Numbered from the stretch's first letter, positions 7,504-14,940 are shown. The stretch: 20,203 nt of DNA from an uncultured Oscillospiraceae bacterium (GCA_934590505.1 CAKTPC010000022.1:1-20203); one strand, 5' to 3'. Notes: generated by a model not told the origin, from the sequence alone. A program made the numbers and translations.

Positions 7504-7764
7504 ATGCGCAGTGACGCCGTTGAAAAACTTGCTTCGGCAGATATACGCAGCGTGGATACAGAGGCCTTAGTCGACGCAAAAGATGTGAAGCTCAACATGA
7601 ATCTGCCGAGAGAGGCGCGGGCTGCATATCTGCGCGAAAAGCTTCTTAACCCTTATTGCTACAAGGTCGGCGGCATAGCGGTAAAGCTTGAGTTTGACAA
7701 TGACGCCGCAAGCTTGCAGGATAACTTGACAGACTTTTTTGTAAGGAAGAAAAACGGCCTATAA
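7504..7764 (+). CDS. DUF6870-type small protein next to the recombinase
   Basis: An 86-residue protein resembling the DUF6870 family, which I know as a small-protein companion of serine recombinases in gut Clostridia. It starts MRSDAVEKLASADIR, has the family core NPYCYKVGG (49-57) and continues into alternating beta-strand-like sequence. Two ATGs lie six bases apart; GGAGGG abuts the first, so the second (7504) is properly spaced and preferred. It is codirectional with the recombinase, 73 bases upstream, but the recombinase has its own promoter between them. Function is unknown; a regulatory or directionality role is only a guess. Confidence 0.75.
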   Translation: MRSDAVEKLASADIRSVDTEALVDAKDVKLNMNLPREARAAYLREKLLNPYCYKVGGIAVKLEFDNDAASLQDNLTDFFVRKKNGL

Positions 7765-7779
7765 CGGCATTTGCAAAAT

Positions 7780-7808
7780 TTGACTCACATTTACATTAAG
7801 CTTATAAT
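7780..7808 (+). promoter_or_regulatory. Promoter of the serine recombinase gene
   Basis: TTGACT (7780-7785) and a perfect TATAAT (7803-7808) are separated by 17 bases. The ribosome binding site AGGAGG (7828-7833) lies about 20 bases downstream of the -10. Confidence 0.8.
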
Positions 7809-7837
7809 AACAGTGTAGTGTGATGGAAGGAGGAAAA

Positions 7838-9532
7838 ATGGCTGCAAATAGCCGTACCGCAGTAAGCGGAAGAAGAACAAGAACATGGTTGATAGGGGTA
7901 TACATACGCCTGTCGAAGGAGGACGCACGGCACCTTGACGAGTCCGAAAGCGTCACAAATCAGCGCTCGATCATTGAAGATTATATAGCTTCAATGGACG
8001 ACGGCGACGAATACCGCATAGTCGACGAGTATGTTGACGACGGCATATCCGGAACGACGGACGATGAGCGTGCGGACTTTCAGCGGATGCTCAACGACAT
8101 AAGGCGCGGCAGGGTAAACTGTGTCATAGTCAAAGACCTTGCGCGTTCTTTCAGAAATTACAGCGACCAGGGATATTATCTCGATGACTGGTTCCCGCGC
8201 TATAACGTCCGCTTCATTTCGCTTTATCATCAGCCGCTCGACAGCTATAAAGAGCCGAAGCTCATGCGGAGTATCGCCGTGCCTATCCAAGGCGTTCTGA
8301 ACGAAAACCACTGCGCTGAAACCTCAGAGAAGGTTCGGGAGGTGTTTGACATGAAGCGGCGCAACGGCGAGCACATAGGCTCGTTCGCCGCTTATGGCTG
8401 GCTGAAAGACCCGAACAACAAGAATCTGCTCATACTCGATGAAGTCGCCGCGGAGGTCATAAACGATATGGCCGACATGGTGCTCAACGGAATGAGCCTG
8501 AACAAAATTGCGGAGTATCTCAACGACCATGATGTTCCATGCCCGTCAGTCTATAAGCGTCAGACCCTCGGCCTAAAGTACTACAATCCGCAGTTTGATA
8601 TCAGCACAAAGCCGTTGTGGGCGGGAACGACCATACGCCGCATTCTGACAGACCGTATGCTTTGCGGAGACCTGATCCAAGGGCGCTACCGAGTGAAAAG
8701 CTACAAGGTGCATATTCAGGAGCGCGTCCCCGAAGAGGAATGGTTCATCGCGGAAAACGCTATCCCGGCTATAATGAGCAGAGAGAAGTTTGATAAGCTT
8801 CAGAACGCGCTGAACCGCGATACACGCCGCTCTCCAAAGGAGGTAGACCTGTATCTCTTCAGCGGCTTCCTGCGCTGTGCCGACTGCGGAAGAGCCATGA
8901 GCCGCAAGGTTTCCGGCAGCATAGTCTACTATATGTGCAAGACGTACCGCGACCTGTCCAAGAAGGCCTGCACTATCCACTCCATACGTCAGGACAGATT
9001 GGAGGAGGCCGTACTGTATGCCATCCAGCAGCAGATATATCTCGCCGTGGATTATACAAAGCTCGTTGACGATATCAACCGCGCACCGACAGCAAAGACA
9101 CAGTCCAAGAGGCTGCTGGACGCGATAGAGCAAAAGGAAAAGGAGCTTGCAAAAATATCCCGTTATAAGCAGGCGATCTATCAGGACTGGAAGGACGGCG
9201 AGATAAGCCAGAGCGAGTACCGCGGTATGAAAGCCGATTACGAGCGCCAGACCGAAAGCATCAACGCTGCCATTGAGAAGCTGCGCAAGGAAGAAAAGGA
9301 GCTGGAAACCGGCTTCGATACGGAAAGCCCATGCCTTGCGGCGTTCAGGCAGTACGGGAATATAGACCGGCTCACGAGGGATATACTCACCGAGTTCATC
9401 GACACGATATATATCTACGAGGGCGGGCGCATAAGCATAAAGTTCAGATTTGCCGACGAATTTCGCAAAATACAGGAGTATATCGAGCTGAACAGTACCA
9501 AAACAACGGATCAAACCGTTGCTTTTAATTGA
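7838..9532 (+). CDS. Large serine recombinase (TnpX/TndX-like)
   Basis: A 564-residue recombinase that would excise and integrate the element. The N-terminal resolvase domain has the catalytic serine in YIRLSKED (Ser26), followed by VKDLARSFRN (98-107) with the active-site arginine region. The recombinase domain follows (about 170-330), then a zinc ribbon with Cys347, Cys350, Cys367 and Cys378. A charged coiled coil (about 423-495) is typical of large serine integrases and controls direction. The ATG at 7838 has AGGAGG five bases away; an earlier ATG at 7823 lies before that site. The gene stops 27 bases before the presumed right end. All catalytic parts look intact, so the element may still move. 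Confidence 0.93.
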   Translation: MAANSRTAVSGRRTRTWLIGVYIRLSKEDARHLDESESVTNQRSIIEDYIASMDDGDEYRIVDEYVDDGISGTTDDERADFQRMLNDIRRGRVNCVIVKDLARSFRNYSDQGYYLDDWFPRYNVRFISLYHQPLDSYKEPKLMRSIAVPIQGVLNENHCAETSEKVREVFDMKRRNGEHIGSFAAYGWLKDPNNKNLLILDEVAAEVINDMADMVLNGMSLNKIAEYLNDHDVPCPSVYKRQTLGLKYYNPQFDISTKPLWAGTTIRRILTDRMLCGDLIQGRYRVKSYKVHIQERVPEEEWFIAENAIPAIMSREKFDKLQNALNRDTRRSPKEVDLYLFSGFLRCADCGRAMSRKVSGSIVYYMCKTYRDLSKKACTIHSIRQDRLEEAVLYAIQQQIYLAVDYTKLVDDINRAPTAKTQSKRLLDAIEQKEKELAKISRYKQAIYQDWKDGEISQSEYRGMKADYERQTESINAAIEKLRKEEKELETGFDTESPCLAAFRQYGNIDRLTRDILTEFIDTIYIYEGGRISIKFRFADEFRKIQEYIELNSTKTTDQTVAFN

Positions 9533-9559
9533 GGCTGCCCGTTCCCTAAGGGCTGTGTC

Positions 9560-9566
9560 TCGACAG
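9560..9566. other. Candidate right attachment site core
   Basis: TCGACAG, identical to 42-48. On the inner side lies the dyad CCCTAAGGG (9544-9552). Joining this inner side to the inner side of the left copy gives a site with a dyad on each arm at 5-7 bases from the core, a plausible attP. Confidence 0.45.
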
Positions 9567-10033
9567 GCGCGACTGGGGCAGCTGGGGCAACGGGTGCTAC
9601 CGGAGCTACAGGCCCGGCGGGTCCCGCCGGGGCGACTGCCACGAATGAAAACGCCATGCTCTATAACACCGACGCGACCGCCATCACTAGCGGCGGCGAC
9701 GTCACGCTAGGCACGAACGTCATTAACTCCACCGGCAGCATCACCGTCTCGGGCACTACCGGCGTCACTCTCACGGCGGGACAGTACCTTGTGACCTTCG
9801 CAAGCGACGCATCGGTGACAACTGCCGGGACGATCGGCGCGGCGCTCGCGCTCGACGGCACAGCGCTCACCTACGCCGAAACTGCACAGACGCTGACCGC
9901 CGTGGGCTCTGACCGCATCGCCCTCACCGCGATCATCAGCCCCACGGCGGGGCAGATACTGACGGTGCGCAACAACACCGGCAACTCCGTCACCTATTCA
10001 AACAGCACCCTCACCATCGTGAAGCTCGCCTGA
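9560..10033 (+). pseudogene. 3' fragment of a collagen-like surface protein gene
   Basis: From the right attachment site the frame reads Gly-X-Y triplets (GATGAAGATGATGATGPAG), then a roughly 130-residue domain rich in Thr, Ser, Gly and Val. That domain resembles the C-terminal beta-sandwich heads of BclA-type collagen-like proteins. No start codon with a ribosome binding site is present; the first ATG (9656) lies inside the head domain after weak context. The frame is open back to the recombinase stop and happens to be in phase with it. The likely history is that the element interrupted the gene inside or just before its triplet region. The 5' half is not recognisable in the 41 bases left of the element. 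Confidence 0.75.
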
Positions 10034-10051
10034 GAAGGCCAGAGTATACCA

Positions 10052-10084
10052 AGGCCCGCATCCCATTTTCCGGGATGCGGGCCT
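10052..10084. terminator. Strong hairpin between convergent genes
   Basis: AGGCCCGCATCCC and its complement form a 13-bp stem with a seven-base loop. On the plus strand a moderately T-rich tract follows. It separates the collagen-like remnant from coaX and could serve both, though the T-run is weak on the coaX side. Confidence 0.65.
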
Positions 10085-10102
10085 GTTCATTATTCTATTC
10101 GT

Positions 10103-10870
10103 TCATTTCCTGTTGCGGTCGTAGAGAACCCACAGCCCCTTGAGCAGCAGGTCCGCGTCGTAAACGACGTCATGACTGCAATTCTGCACGACAGTCCTCG
10201 CTAAGCCGCCGGTCGCAACGACCGTGCAGGGATAGCCTATTTCCTTTTCCATCCGGTCGATCATGCCGTCAAGCATCGCGGCCGTACCGTAGACCGCGCC
10301 GCTGCGCATGGAGTCGACAGTGTTGGTGGCGATGACCTTCTTCGGCGGGAGGATGGCGATATCCGGCAGAAGGCTCGTCCCGGAGGAGAGCGCGCCGTAT
10401 GACAGCTTTATGCCCGGAATGATCGCGCCGCCGCGGTAACTGCCTTCGTTATCGATAAGCACCATCGTCGTCGCGGTGCCCATGTCTATGACTATGAGCG
10501 GCGCGCCGTAGCACGCGATCGCGGCGACGCTGCCGACAACGAGGTCGCCCGCCATGGTCGACGGATCGTCTATCCTGACGTTCATGCCGGTTTTCATTCC
10601 CGGCGCAACGATCAGCGGCTTCTTGCCGATAAGGCTCTCCACAGCGAGACGCAGCGATTCCGTGACCGGAGGCACGACCGAGGAAATTATCGCTCCCTCG
10701 AAGCTCTTGAGGTCGATCCCATAAAAGTCCGTGACCTGCCGGAGCTTGATCGCGTACTCCGTCCCCGTCTCGCGCAGATCGGTATGGATGCGCACGACGT
10801 TCTGGATCTCCCCGTTCTCTATCATGCCGAGGACGATATTGGTGTTGCCGACGTCAATCGCGAGGATCAT
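10103..10870 (-). CDS. coaX: Type III pantothenate kinase
   Basis: A 255-residue cytoplasmic enzyme that phosphorylates pantothenate with ATP, the first step of coenzyme A synthesis. Type III enzymes need a monovalent cation and are not inhibited by CoA. The ASKHA-fold motifs are present: DVGNTN phosphate loop (6-11), GDL (108-110) with the likely catalytic base Asp109, IDMGTATT (128-135), GGAIIPG (147-153) and ATGG (219-222). Length is normal for the family. The ATG has AGGAGC upstream. It starts two bases after the stop of the ECF S-component gene, so the two are one operon. That layout couples vitamin uptake with its first metabolic step. Confidence 0.96.
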   Translation of the reverse strand: MILAIDVGNTNIVLGMIENGEIQNVVRIHTDLRETGTEYAIKLRQVTDFYGIDLKSFEGAIISSVVPPVTESLRLAVESLIGKKPLIVAPGMKTGMNVRIDDPSTMAGDLVVGSVAAIACYGAPLIVIDMGTATTMVLIDNEGSYRGGAIIPGIKLSYGALSSGTSLLPDIAILPPKKVIATNTVDSMRSGAVYGTAAMLDGMIDRMEKEIGYPCTVVATGGLARTVVQNCSHDVVYDADLLLKGLWVLYDRNRK

Positions 10871-10872
10871 GT

Positions 10873-11475
10873 TCAGCTCCTGCCCTTCTTTGCGTATTTG
10901 ATGACCGACGTGATGCCCGACGCGAGGACGAGATTGACAAGCAGCTCGACCACGAAATTAATTCCCATCATCCCGAAAATGACATAGTACAGCATATTCT
11001 GACCGCCCGCCCAGCTCTGGATCGTCGAGTTAAAGAACAGGAGCAGACCGATCACAAGTATCCCGGTGTTCACTATCGGGCAAACGACGCCGGCGGTCAC
11101 AACGCCCGCAAGCTCGCTCTTCTTTGCAAGCAGCCTGTACACTAGGCCAGATACCCAGCCTGCCGCCGCTCCCTTGCCTATGCAAATGATGATGCATGCA
11201 ATGGGGTTGATGCCCATCAGCAGCATGACTACGCCGCCGTCCCACCCGGCAATGCCGGTCAGGAACACTACCAGTCCGAATACTCCGCCAAGCAAGGCTC
11301 CGGCAGAGCTGCCGTACACTGCGGCTCCGATAATGATCGGCGCGAGGGCCAGCGTTATCGGGAACGGGCCAAAGCGCACGAAGTTGCTGAGAACCTGCAG
11401 TACGACGATGATGGCTGCGAACAGGGCAAGTCCGGTCTGTCTCCGGAGCCCTTTGCGGGGTGTTGCGTTACTCAT
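10873..11475 (-). CDS. ECF transporter S component, probably for pantothenate
   Basis: A 200-residue membrane protein with about six hydrophobic segments, beginning LALFAAIIVVLQVL (17-30), of the ECF S-component type (PF12822-like). Such proteins bind a vitamin and share the EcfA/A'/T module, which is not in this window. Direct coupling to coaX suggests pantothenate, a role known for PanT-type S components; substrate is inferred from context. The frame extends upstream to 11556, but that start lies within the promoter. AGGAAGG eight bases before the ATG at 11475 fixes the start. Confidence 0.85.
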   Translation of the reverse strand: MSNATPRKGLRRQTGLALFAAIIVVLQVLSNFVRFGPFPITLALAPIIIGAAVYGSSAGALLGGVFGLVVFLTGIAGWDGGVVMLLMGINPIACIIICIGKGAAAGWVSGLVYRLLAKKSELAGVVTAGVVCPIVNTGILVIGLLLFFNSTIQSWAGGQNMLYYVIFGMMGINFVVELLVNLVLASGITSVIKYAKKGRS

Positions 11476-11527
11476 ATTAAATTCCTTCCTGCTGTCGCTC
11501 CGCTCAAGGCGGATGCGGCGCAGCTTG

Positions 11528-11556
11528 ATTATATACACGGATGTCTGTTCTGTCAA
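11528..11556 (-). promoter_or_regulatory. Consensus promoter of the ECF/coaX operon
   Basis: On the minus strand a perfect TTGACA (11551-11556) and a perfect TATAAT (11528-11533) are 17 bases apart. The short leader of about 45 bases leaves little room for a riboswitch, so strong constitutive expression is likely. Confidence 0.88.
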
Positions 11557-11564
11557 CTTTTAAA

Positions 11565-11599
11565 CCAAAAAATGCACGGCGGTTTTACGCCGTGCATTT
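11565..11599 (-). terminator. Terminator of the secreted-protein gene
   Basis: AAATGCACGGCG pairs perfectly with CGCCGTGCATTT (11570-11581 with 11588-11599). On the minus strand the stem is followed by a run of T, six bases after the gene's stop at 11605. Confidence 0.88.
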
Positions 11600-11604
11600 G
11601 TGTC

Positions 11605-12834
11605 TCAGGAGATCACGGGAGCGTTCGGATCCGGTGCAATTATTGTGTCTCTCACAGTCACATCCGCGGTATTCTCTCCGGCGGTGTGATCCACGTCGAC
11701 TATCGGATCCGGGGTATAATGCAGATCGTGGTTTACCTTTTCCGGATCATTATAGCCGTCGGGCGTCTTGCTTTCAGTCCCATCCTCGCTGATGACCTCC
11801 TCCGCCTTGGCGGTATCGTCCTTGAGGTTTATGGTCATAACAATATTATTGCCTTCCGGATCGGTCGCGATAATGACGCTGTCGGCAAGTTTCCCACCGT
11901 CTTCCATATCTCTGCCCACAATATCCGCGACCCGGGCATCCCAGATCGCGTTCGGATCATCGCCCAGGCTTGCAAGATCGTCTACGGGGATGAACTCCGC
12001 TTCGCCGCTGAGTCCAACGATTTTAATATAATAGTTATTCGTATCGTCCTTTGCCTTTGCAACGCCTGCAAATCCGCCGCGCTCACTGTAATTGGGCATT
12101 TCCTCCGGTGGGGGCAGCTCCTCATCAAGGTTCTGGCAGTCGATGCCGCTGCTGCCGTACCAGGTGACACCGCCGTACATGATATAGATAGTTGTTTTCG
12201 TAACTCCGGCGTAATTCTCTCCAGTCACTCCGCTGGTATCATACCCGTTATTTTTATCAAACGGAACGCCGATGCCCTTGACGTCAAGCCCGTTCTCTTC
12301 AGTTCCCGGCTCGGCGGCTTCTCCGCCGCCGGTCACGAAGCCCGTGACCACGACCTGGAGCTTCACGTCCCCGCCGTTGCCGACATCGAACCTGTCGCCC
12401 GCGACGAGACCTATTACCGCCGCGCGGGTGAGCTCATCGAGCCCTGCGCGCAGCTCCTCCGCCTCCGCAGACGGAACATCCTCCCTGACCTGTATCAGGC
12501 CGTTTTCAATATAAAGCTTTGCATAGTCCAGCCCAAGCTCCTTGGCCTCGTCCGCACAGCTGCGCAGCAGCTTCGCCGCGGCAAGGTCAAGAACGTAGAC
12601 ATAGAGCTTATCCTCCGACGTCTTTGTCCTCCAGCTCACGCCGTCTATCGTGATGTCGTCATCGCCGAGTTCGTGCCTGTCAACTCCCGGCGCATCGGGG
12701 AGCCCGACACCGTAGGTGACGTATTCGACAGGCAGCTCGCTGTCCGTCTTGTCGGCAAATGCCGCCGTCCCCATGGAGAGCATCAGCGCAAGCATCAGCA
12801 TCACGGAGAGCATATAGCGCAGTGGTTTCTTCAT
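11605..12834 (-). CDS. Secreted protein of unknown function
   Basis: A 409-residue exported protein. It has a clear signal peptide (MKKPLRYMLS, then a hydrophobic run to MGTAAFA) with likely cleavage after Ala27. The mature part is acidic, rich in Asp, Glu and Gly. A helix-like segment at about 82-145 is followed by beta-rich stretches (VKLQVVVTGFV, TTIYIMYGGVTWYG) and a Pro/Asp-rich tail. It has no anchor motif, no transmembrane segment after the signal and no family I recognise. The start at 12834 is chosen because GGGAGG lies eight bases upstream; an ATG two codons earlier is too close to it. It has its own promoter and terminator, so it stands alone. Confidence 0.8.
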   Translation of the reverse strand: MKKPLRYMLSVMLMLALMLSMGTAAFADKTDSELPVEYVTYGVGLPDAPGVDRHELGDDDITIDGVSWRTKTSEDKLYVYVLDLAAAKLLRSCADEAKELGLDYAKLYIENGLIQVREDVPSAEAEELRAGLDELTRAAVIGLVAGDRFDVGNGGDVKLQVVVTGFVTGGGEAAEPGTEENGLDVKGIGVPFDKNNGYDTSGVTGENYAGVTKTTIYIMYGGVTWYGSSGIDCQNLDEELPPPEEMPNYSERGGFAGVAKAKDDTNNYYIKIVGLSGEAEFIPVDDLASLGDDPNAIWDARVADIVGRDMEDGGKLADSVIIATDPEGNNIVMTINLKDDTAKAEEVISEDGTESKTPDGYNDPEKVNHDLHYTPDPIVDVDHTAGENTADVTVRDTIIAPDPNAPVIS

Positions 12835-12907
12835 AAGCATGACCTCCCGATCAATATAATTTGTTCGCCGAACGTGTTCATGTGTCCGTGCAGTTTTACA
12901 CAAGTCC

Positions 12908-12936
12908 AGTATATGTTATAACACCGCTTTTGTCAA
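12908..12936 (-). promoter_or_regulatory. Promoter of the secreted-protein gene
   Basis: On the minus strand TTGACA (12931-12936) and TATACT (12908-12913) are separated by 17 bases, leaving a leader of about 70 bases before the ATG. Confidence 0.85.
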
Positions 12937-12971
12937 TGTAATTTTGGTATGTGTGCCAGTTAAGATTTATT

Positions 12972-13005
12972 AAGGATCCCACTGGGCATGCCCGGTGGGA
13001 TCCTT
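12972..13005. terminator. Terminator after the lipoprotein gene
   Basis: AAGGATCCCAC pairs with GTGGGATCCTT; the stem continues inwards through one wobble to GGGC/GCCC around AT. It follows the stop at 13015 and isolates the lipoprotein gene from the next promoter downstream. Confidence 0.75.
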
Positions 13006-13014
13006 TTACAGCTA

Positions 13015-13899
13015 TTATTCCGCTTTATCTTCCTTTGTGTCCGTCGGTTCCGGGGTCGTGACAACAACAGGGCTTTCGGTCTCCGCCGCGGGCAGCGTCA
13101 CCGCCGCGCCGTTCACCGTCATATCCGGAAGCGTGATCGATTCGACGCTGTCCACCCCCGTCACCGTGAGTTCGACCGGTACGCTGTCAATCTTCAGATC
13201 AGGGTAGAAGCCGAAGCCCGACTCGGCTATGAGATACTTCAGCAGCGGCGCAAGATCGGCGCTGATGTGCGTCGGGAGACTCGTCTCCTTGTCGACGGTC
13301 AGGTCTATCGTTATATTATCCATCACGCTTTTATGCTGGCCTTTTCCGCTTATGGAATCCATCAGCAGCTTGCCCGGCAGCTCAAGCGTCAGCGGGATGA
13401 CCGTCGATTCCTCAAGCTCTTCCTCTTCGGATTTTGAAACCGGCTGGGTGCTGTTCTCAAACATCGCGATAATACTCGCTATATCTATCTGTGCATCCTC
13501 ACCGTCGGGCTTGATATCCACCGCCATCCATACCGATTCATCGCTGCTGCCGAGACTGAGGCCGAAATACAGCACAAGCTTCTCGCCCTCCATAGCGATA
13601 TACATTGGTACATTGAGCCGCCCCATTCTTTTGAGCGAGACCGTCGTGTCTATCTTCATAGTGAAAGGCTCGAGGACCCAGTCACAGCTGCCATTGAGGC
13701 AGACCGTGAGCGGCTCACCGTTTGAGGTGCCATTGGCCGTTCCCTTAACGTCAAAGCTCATGCTCTGGCATTCCTCGATGGCTCTGTAGGTTTTCTTGAC
13801 CGTGAGCATCGCGCTCAGACTCCCCGCGCAGCCCGTCAGCCCTATGCACATCACAAGGCACAGCACAACGGCAATTATTCTCACAAGCCTTTTCTTCAA
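13015..13899 (-). CDS. Predicted lipoprotein of LolA/LppX-like appearance
   Basis: A 294-residue lipoprotein. A basic N-terminus and hydrophobic run lead to the lipobox LTGC (21-24), so Cys24 would be lipidated and the protein anchored to the outer face of the membrane. The mature part has the look of the LolA/LppX-type half-barrel: YRAIEECQSMSFDVKGT near the start, then alternating strands. This fold call is by pattern only. An acidic insert SKSEEEELEE (155-164) and a Pro/Thr/Glu tail are notable. The start is TTG, preceded by AAGGA and GGATG; no in-frame ATG fits the signal peptide. It has its own promoter (13964-13992) and is monocistronic. Confidence 0.85.
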   Translation of the reverse strand: MKKRLVRIIAVVLCLVMCIGLTGCAGSLSAMLTVKKTYRAIEECQSMSFDVKGTANGTSNGEPLTVCLNGSCDWVLEPFTMKIDTTVSLKRMGRLNVPMYIAMEGEKLVLYFGLSLGSSDESVWMAVDIKPDGEDAQIDIASIIAMFENSTQPVSKSEEEELEESTVIPLTLELPGKLLMDSISGKGQHKSVMDNITIDLTVDKETSLPTHISADLAPLLKYLIAESGFGFYPDLKIDSVPVELTVTGVDSVESITLPDMTVNGAAVTLPAAETESPVVVTTPEPTDTKEDKAE

Positions 13900-13963
13900 A
13901 TCGCATCCGTTCCTTTCAACCGCCGCGGCAGTACGGTATTTTTTTCACATACAATCGTTGTTT

Positions 13964-13992
13964 AGTATATATATTTTTTTCGCAAAAATCAA
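13964..13992 (-). promoter_or_regulatory. Promoter of the lipoprotein gene
   Basis: On the minus strand TTGATT (13987-13992) and TATACT (13964-13969) are separated by 17 bases that include a run of seven A. Confidence 0.75.
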
Positions 13993-14384
13993 GCGCTTCA
14001 TATCTATGTGCTGTAAATAAAATGTTAACGCTGGGTCTTAAGAAAATTATTAAAAACGGTATCAAATTATCAGCTGTTTTTGTGCTTGAAAATGTGCTTG
14101 AGTTGTGTCAGAAAGCTGATATTTGAGCTTTGCTGCCAGAGCGGCAAGTCCCCCCATTATGCCCCCCAAAGGGTATTTACGCTCCTACTTATGCCCCTCA
14201 AAAAAGTTTCGGTATCTTGAAAGTATCTTGAGAATTTATGGATATTCGGTGTTTTTTTGAGCAGATTGCTATTGAAGCTTCCGCCCGGATTTTACTAAGG
14301 TCGTCAGCTTTTTCCCAAATTTTAGATATTTTCTCGTCAAAAGCGAGCTAAAATCTCCCGATTTGAGCTGAATTTGTAACGCAA
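13993..14384. other. AT-rich gap without an intact gene
   Basis: About 390 bases lower in GC than the genes around them. A 50-codon open frame on the minus strand (14198-14347) ends in TGA, has no start codon and contains helix-like sequence (KISKIWEKADDLSKIRAEA). It may be the tail of a lost gene or chance. Short C-runs (CCCCCC near 14160) stand out. I see no RNA family here. Confidence 0.4.
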
Positions 14385-14418
14385 AAAAGCTCCTGCATCA
14401 AGCGATGCAAGAGCTTTT
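14385..14418 (-). terminator. Terminator of the tRNA operon
   Basis: On the minus strand AAAAGCTC-TTGCATC pairs with GATGCA-GGAGCTTTT through a bulged stem, followed by T residues. It begins two bases after the CCA end of tRNA-Thr. Confidence 0.85.
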
Positions 14419-14419
14419 C

Positions 14420-14495
<76 letters not shown>

Positions 14496-14500
14496 AAATT

Positions 14501-14525
14501 ATATGCCCCTTTATAAGGGGCATAT
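14501..14525. repeat. Perfect hairpin in the spacer between the two tRNAs
   Basis: ATATGCCCCTT pairs with AAGGGGCATAT across a three-base loop. It lies between the CCA of tRNA-Asp and the 5' end of tRNA-Thr, so it may be a processing or attenuation structure. Confidence 0.7.
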
Positions 14526-14529
14526 AGCG

Positions 14530-14606
14530 TGGCGACCGAGAAGGGACTTGAACCCTCGACCTCCGGCGTGACAGGCCGGCGTTCTAACCGACTGAACTAC
14601 TCGGCC
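14530..14606 (-). tRNA. tRNA-Asp (anticodon GTC)
   Basis: A 77-base tRNA with encoded CCA. The acceptor stem GGCCGAG pairs with CTCGGTC (one wobble), the anticodon stem CCGGC/GCCGG encloses CTGTCAC with GTC, and the T arm is GAGGG-TTCAAGT-CCCTT. It is the first gene of the transcript. Confidence 0.97.
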
Positions 14607-14617
14607 ACGGCTTGGTT

Positions 14618-14646
14618 ATAATACCAAACGCAGGCGGTTTTGTCAA
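14618..14646 (-). promoter_or_regulatory. Promoter of the tRNA-Asp/tRNA-Thr transcript
   Basis: On the minus strand a perfect TTGACA (14641-14646) and TATTAT (14618-14623) are separated by 17 bases, just upstream of tRNA-Asp. Confidence 0.88.
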
Positions 14647-14680
14647 TAGTTTTCGTCAAAAATTTTTCTTTTTTTGCGAA

Positions 14681-14715
14681 GTGTTCTCAGCCGCTGTCAA
14701 AGCGGCTGAGAACAC
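14681..14715. terminator. Fifteen-bp hairpin at the end of the SPFH/RHH operon
   Basis: GTGTTCTCAGCCGCT pairs perfectly with its complement around a five-base loop, about 20 bases after the operon's last stop codon. On the minus strand it is followed by TTCGC and then A-rich sequence, so a classic T-run is absent. Confidence 0.6.
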
Positions 14716-14736
14716 TCAGATTTTATCGCTCGTGTT

Positions 14737-14940
14737 TTATTTGATATCAAGCTCGATCGGCTCATCTATCGTATCGGAAACGTACTTGCCGTTCTTTTTC
14801 CGCTGCTTGACGCACTCGGTCAGCAAATATTCTATCTGCCCGTTTATCGAGCGGAAATCATCCTCCGCCCATGAGGCGATCGCGTCATACAGTTTTGGCG
14901 ACAGGCGCAGCGGCACCTGCTTCTTTGCACCCTCCGCCAT
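14737..14940 (-). CDS. Arc/CopG-like ribbon-helix-helix protein
   Basis: A 67-residue protein. A short beta strand QVPLRLSP (8-15) is followed by helix KLYDAIASWAEDD and helix SINGQIEYLLTECVKQRKK, the Arc/CopG ribbon-helix-helix layout that binds DNA as a dimer. Its ATG overlaps the SPFH stop codon as ATGA, so the two are translated together. A palindrome over the operon's promoter (15994-16010) is the sort of short dyad such proteins bind, so autoregulation is possible. There is no toxin-like partner. The fold call is good; the target is inferred. Confidence 0.85.
   Translation of the reverse strand: MAEGAKKQVPLRLSPKLYDAIASWAEDDFRSINGQIEYLLTECVKQRKKNGKYVSDTIDEPIELDIK

Larger units (their letters stand above)
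44..9563. mobile_element. Putative integrated element carried by a large serine recombinase, with defence cargo
   Basis: The proposed ends are two copies of TCGACAG (42-48 and 9560-9566) whose central GA matches the GA crossover dinucleotide known for the TnpX/TndX recombinases. The recombinase gene stops 27 bases before the right copy, the usual position for this family. Beyond the right copy a collagen-like reading frame starts abruptly. The contents are a short unexplained left arm, a defence cargo on the minus strand, a DUF6870-type gene and the recombinase. No relaxase, coupling ATPase or replication gene is visible, so the element may depend on others for transfer. The boundaries are inferred; the short left flank shows no collagen repeats, so the left end is the less certain one. 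Confidence 0.6.

Noticed and set aside
8573..9514. A 313-codon open frame opposite the serine recombinase
   Set aside because: The recombinase on the plus strand has intact catalytic and zinc motifs; the opposing frame has no motif and no ribosome binding site.
11572..12921. A 449-codon open frame opposite the secreted protein
   Set aside because: The minus-strand gene has signal peptide, promoter, ribosome binding site and terminator; the plus-strand frame has none of these.
14198..14347. Fifty-codon open frame on the minus strand in the AT-rich gap
   Set aside because: It has no start codon or ribosome binding site, and an open stretch of this length is not rare by chance across six frames.
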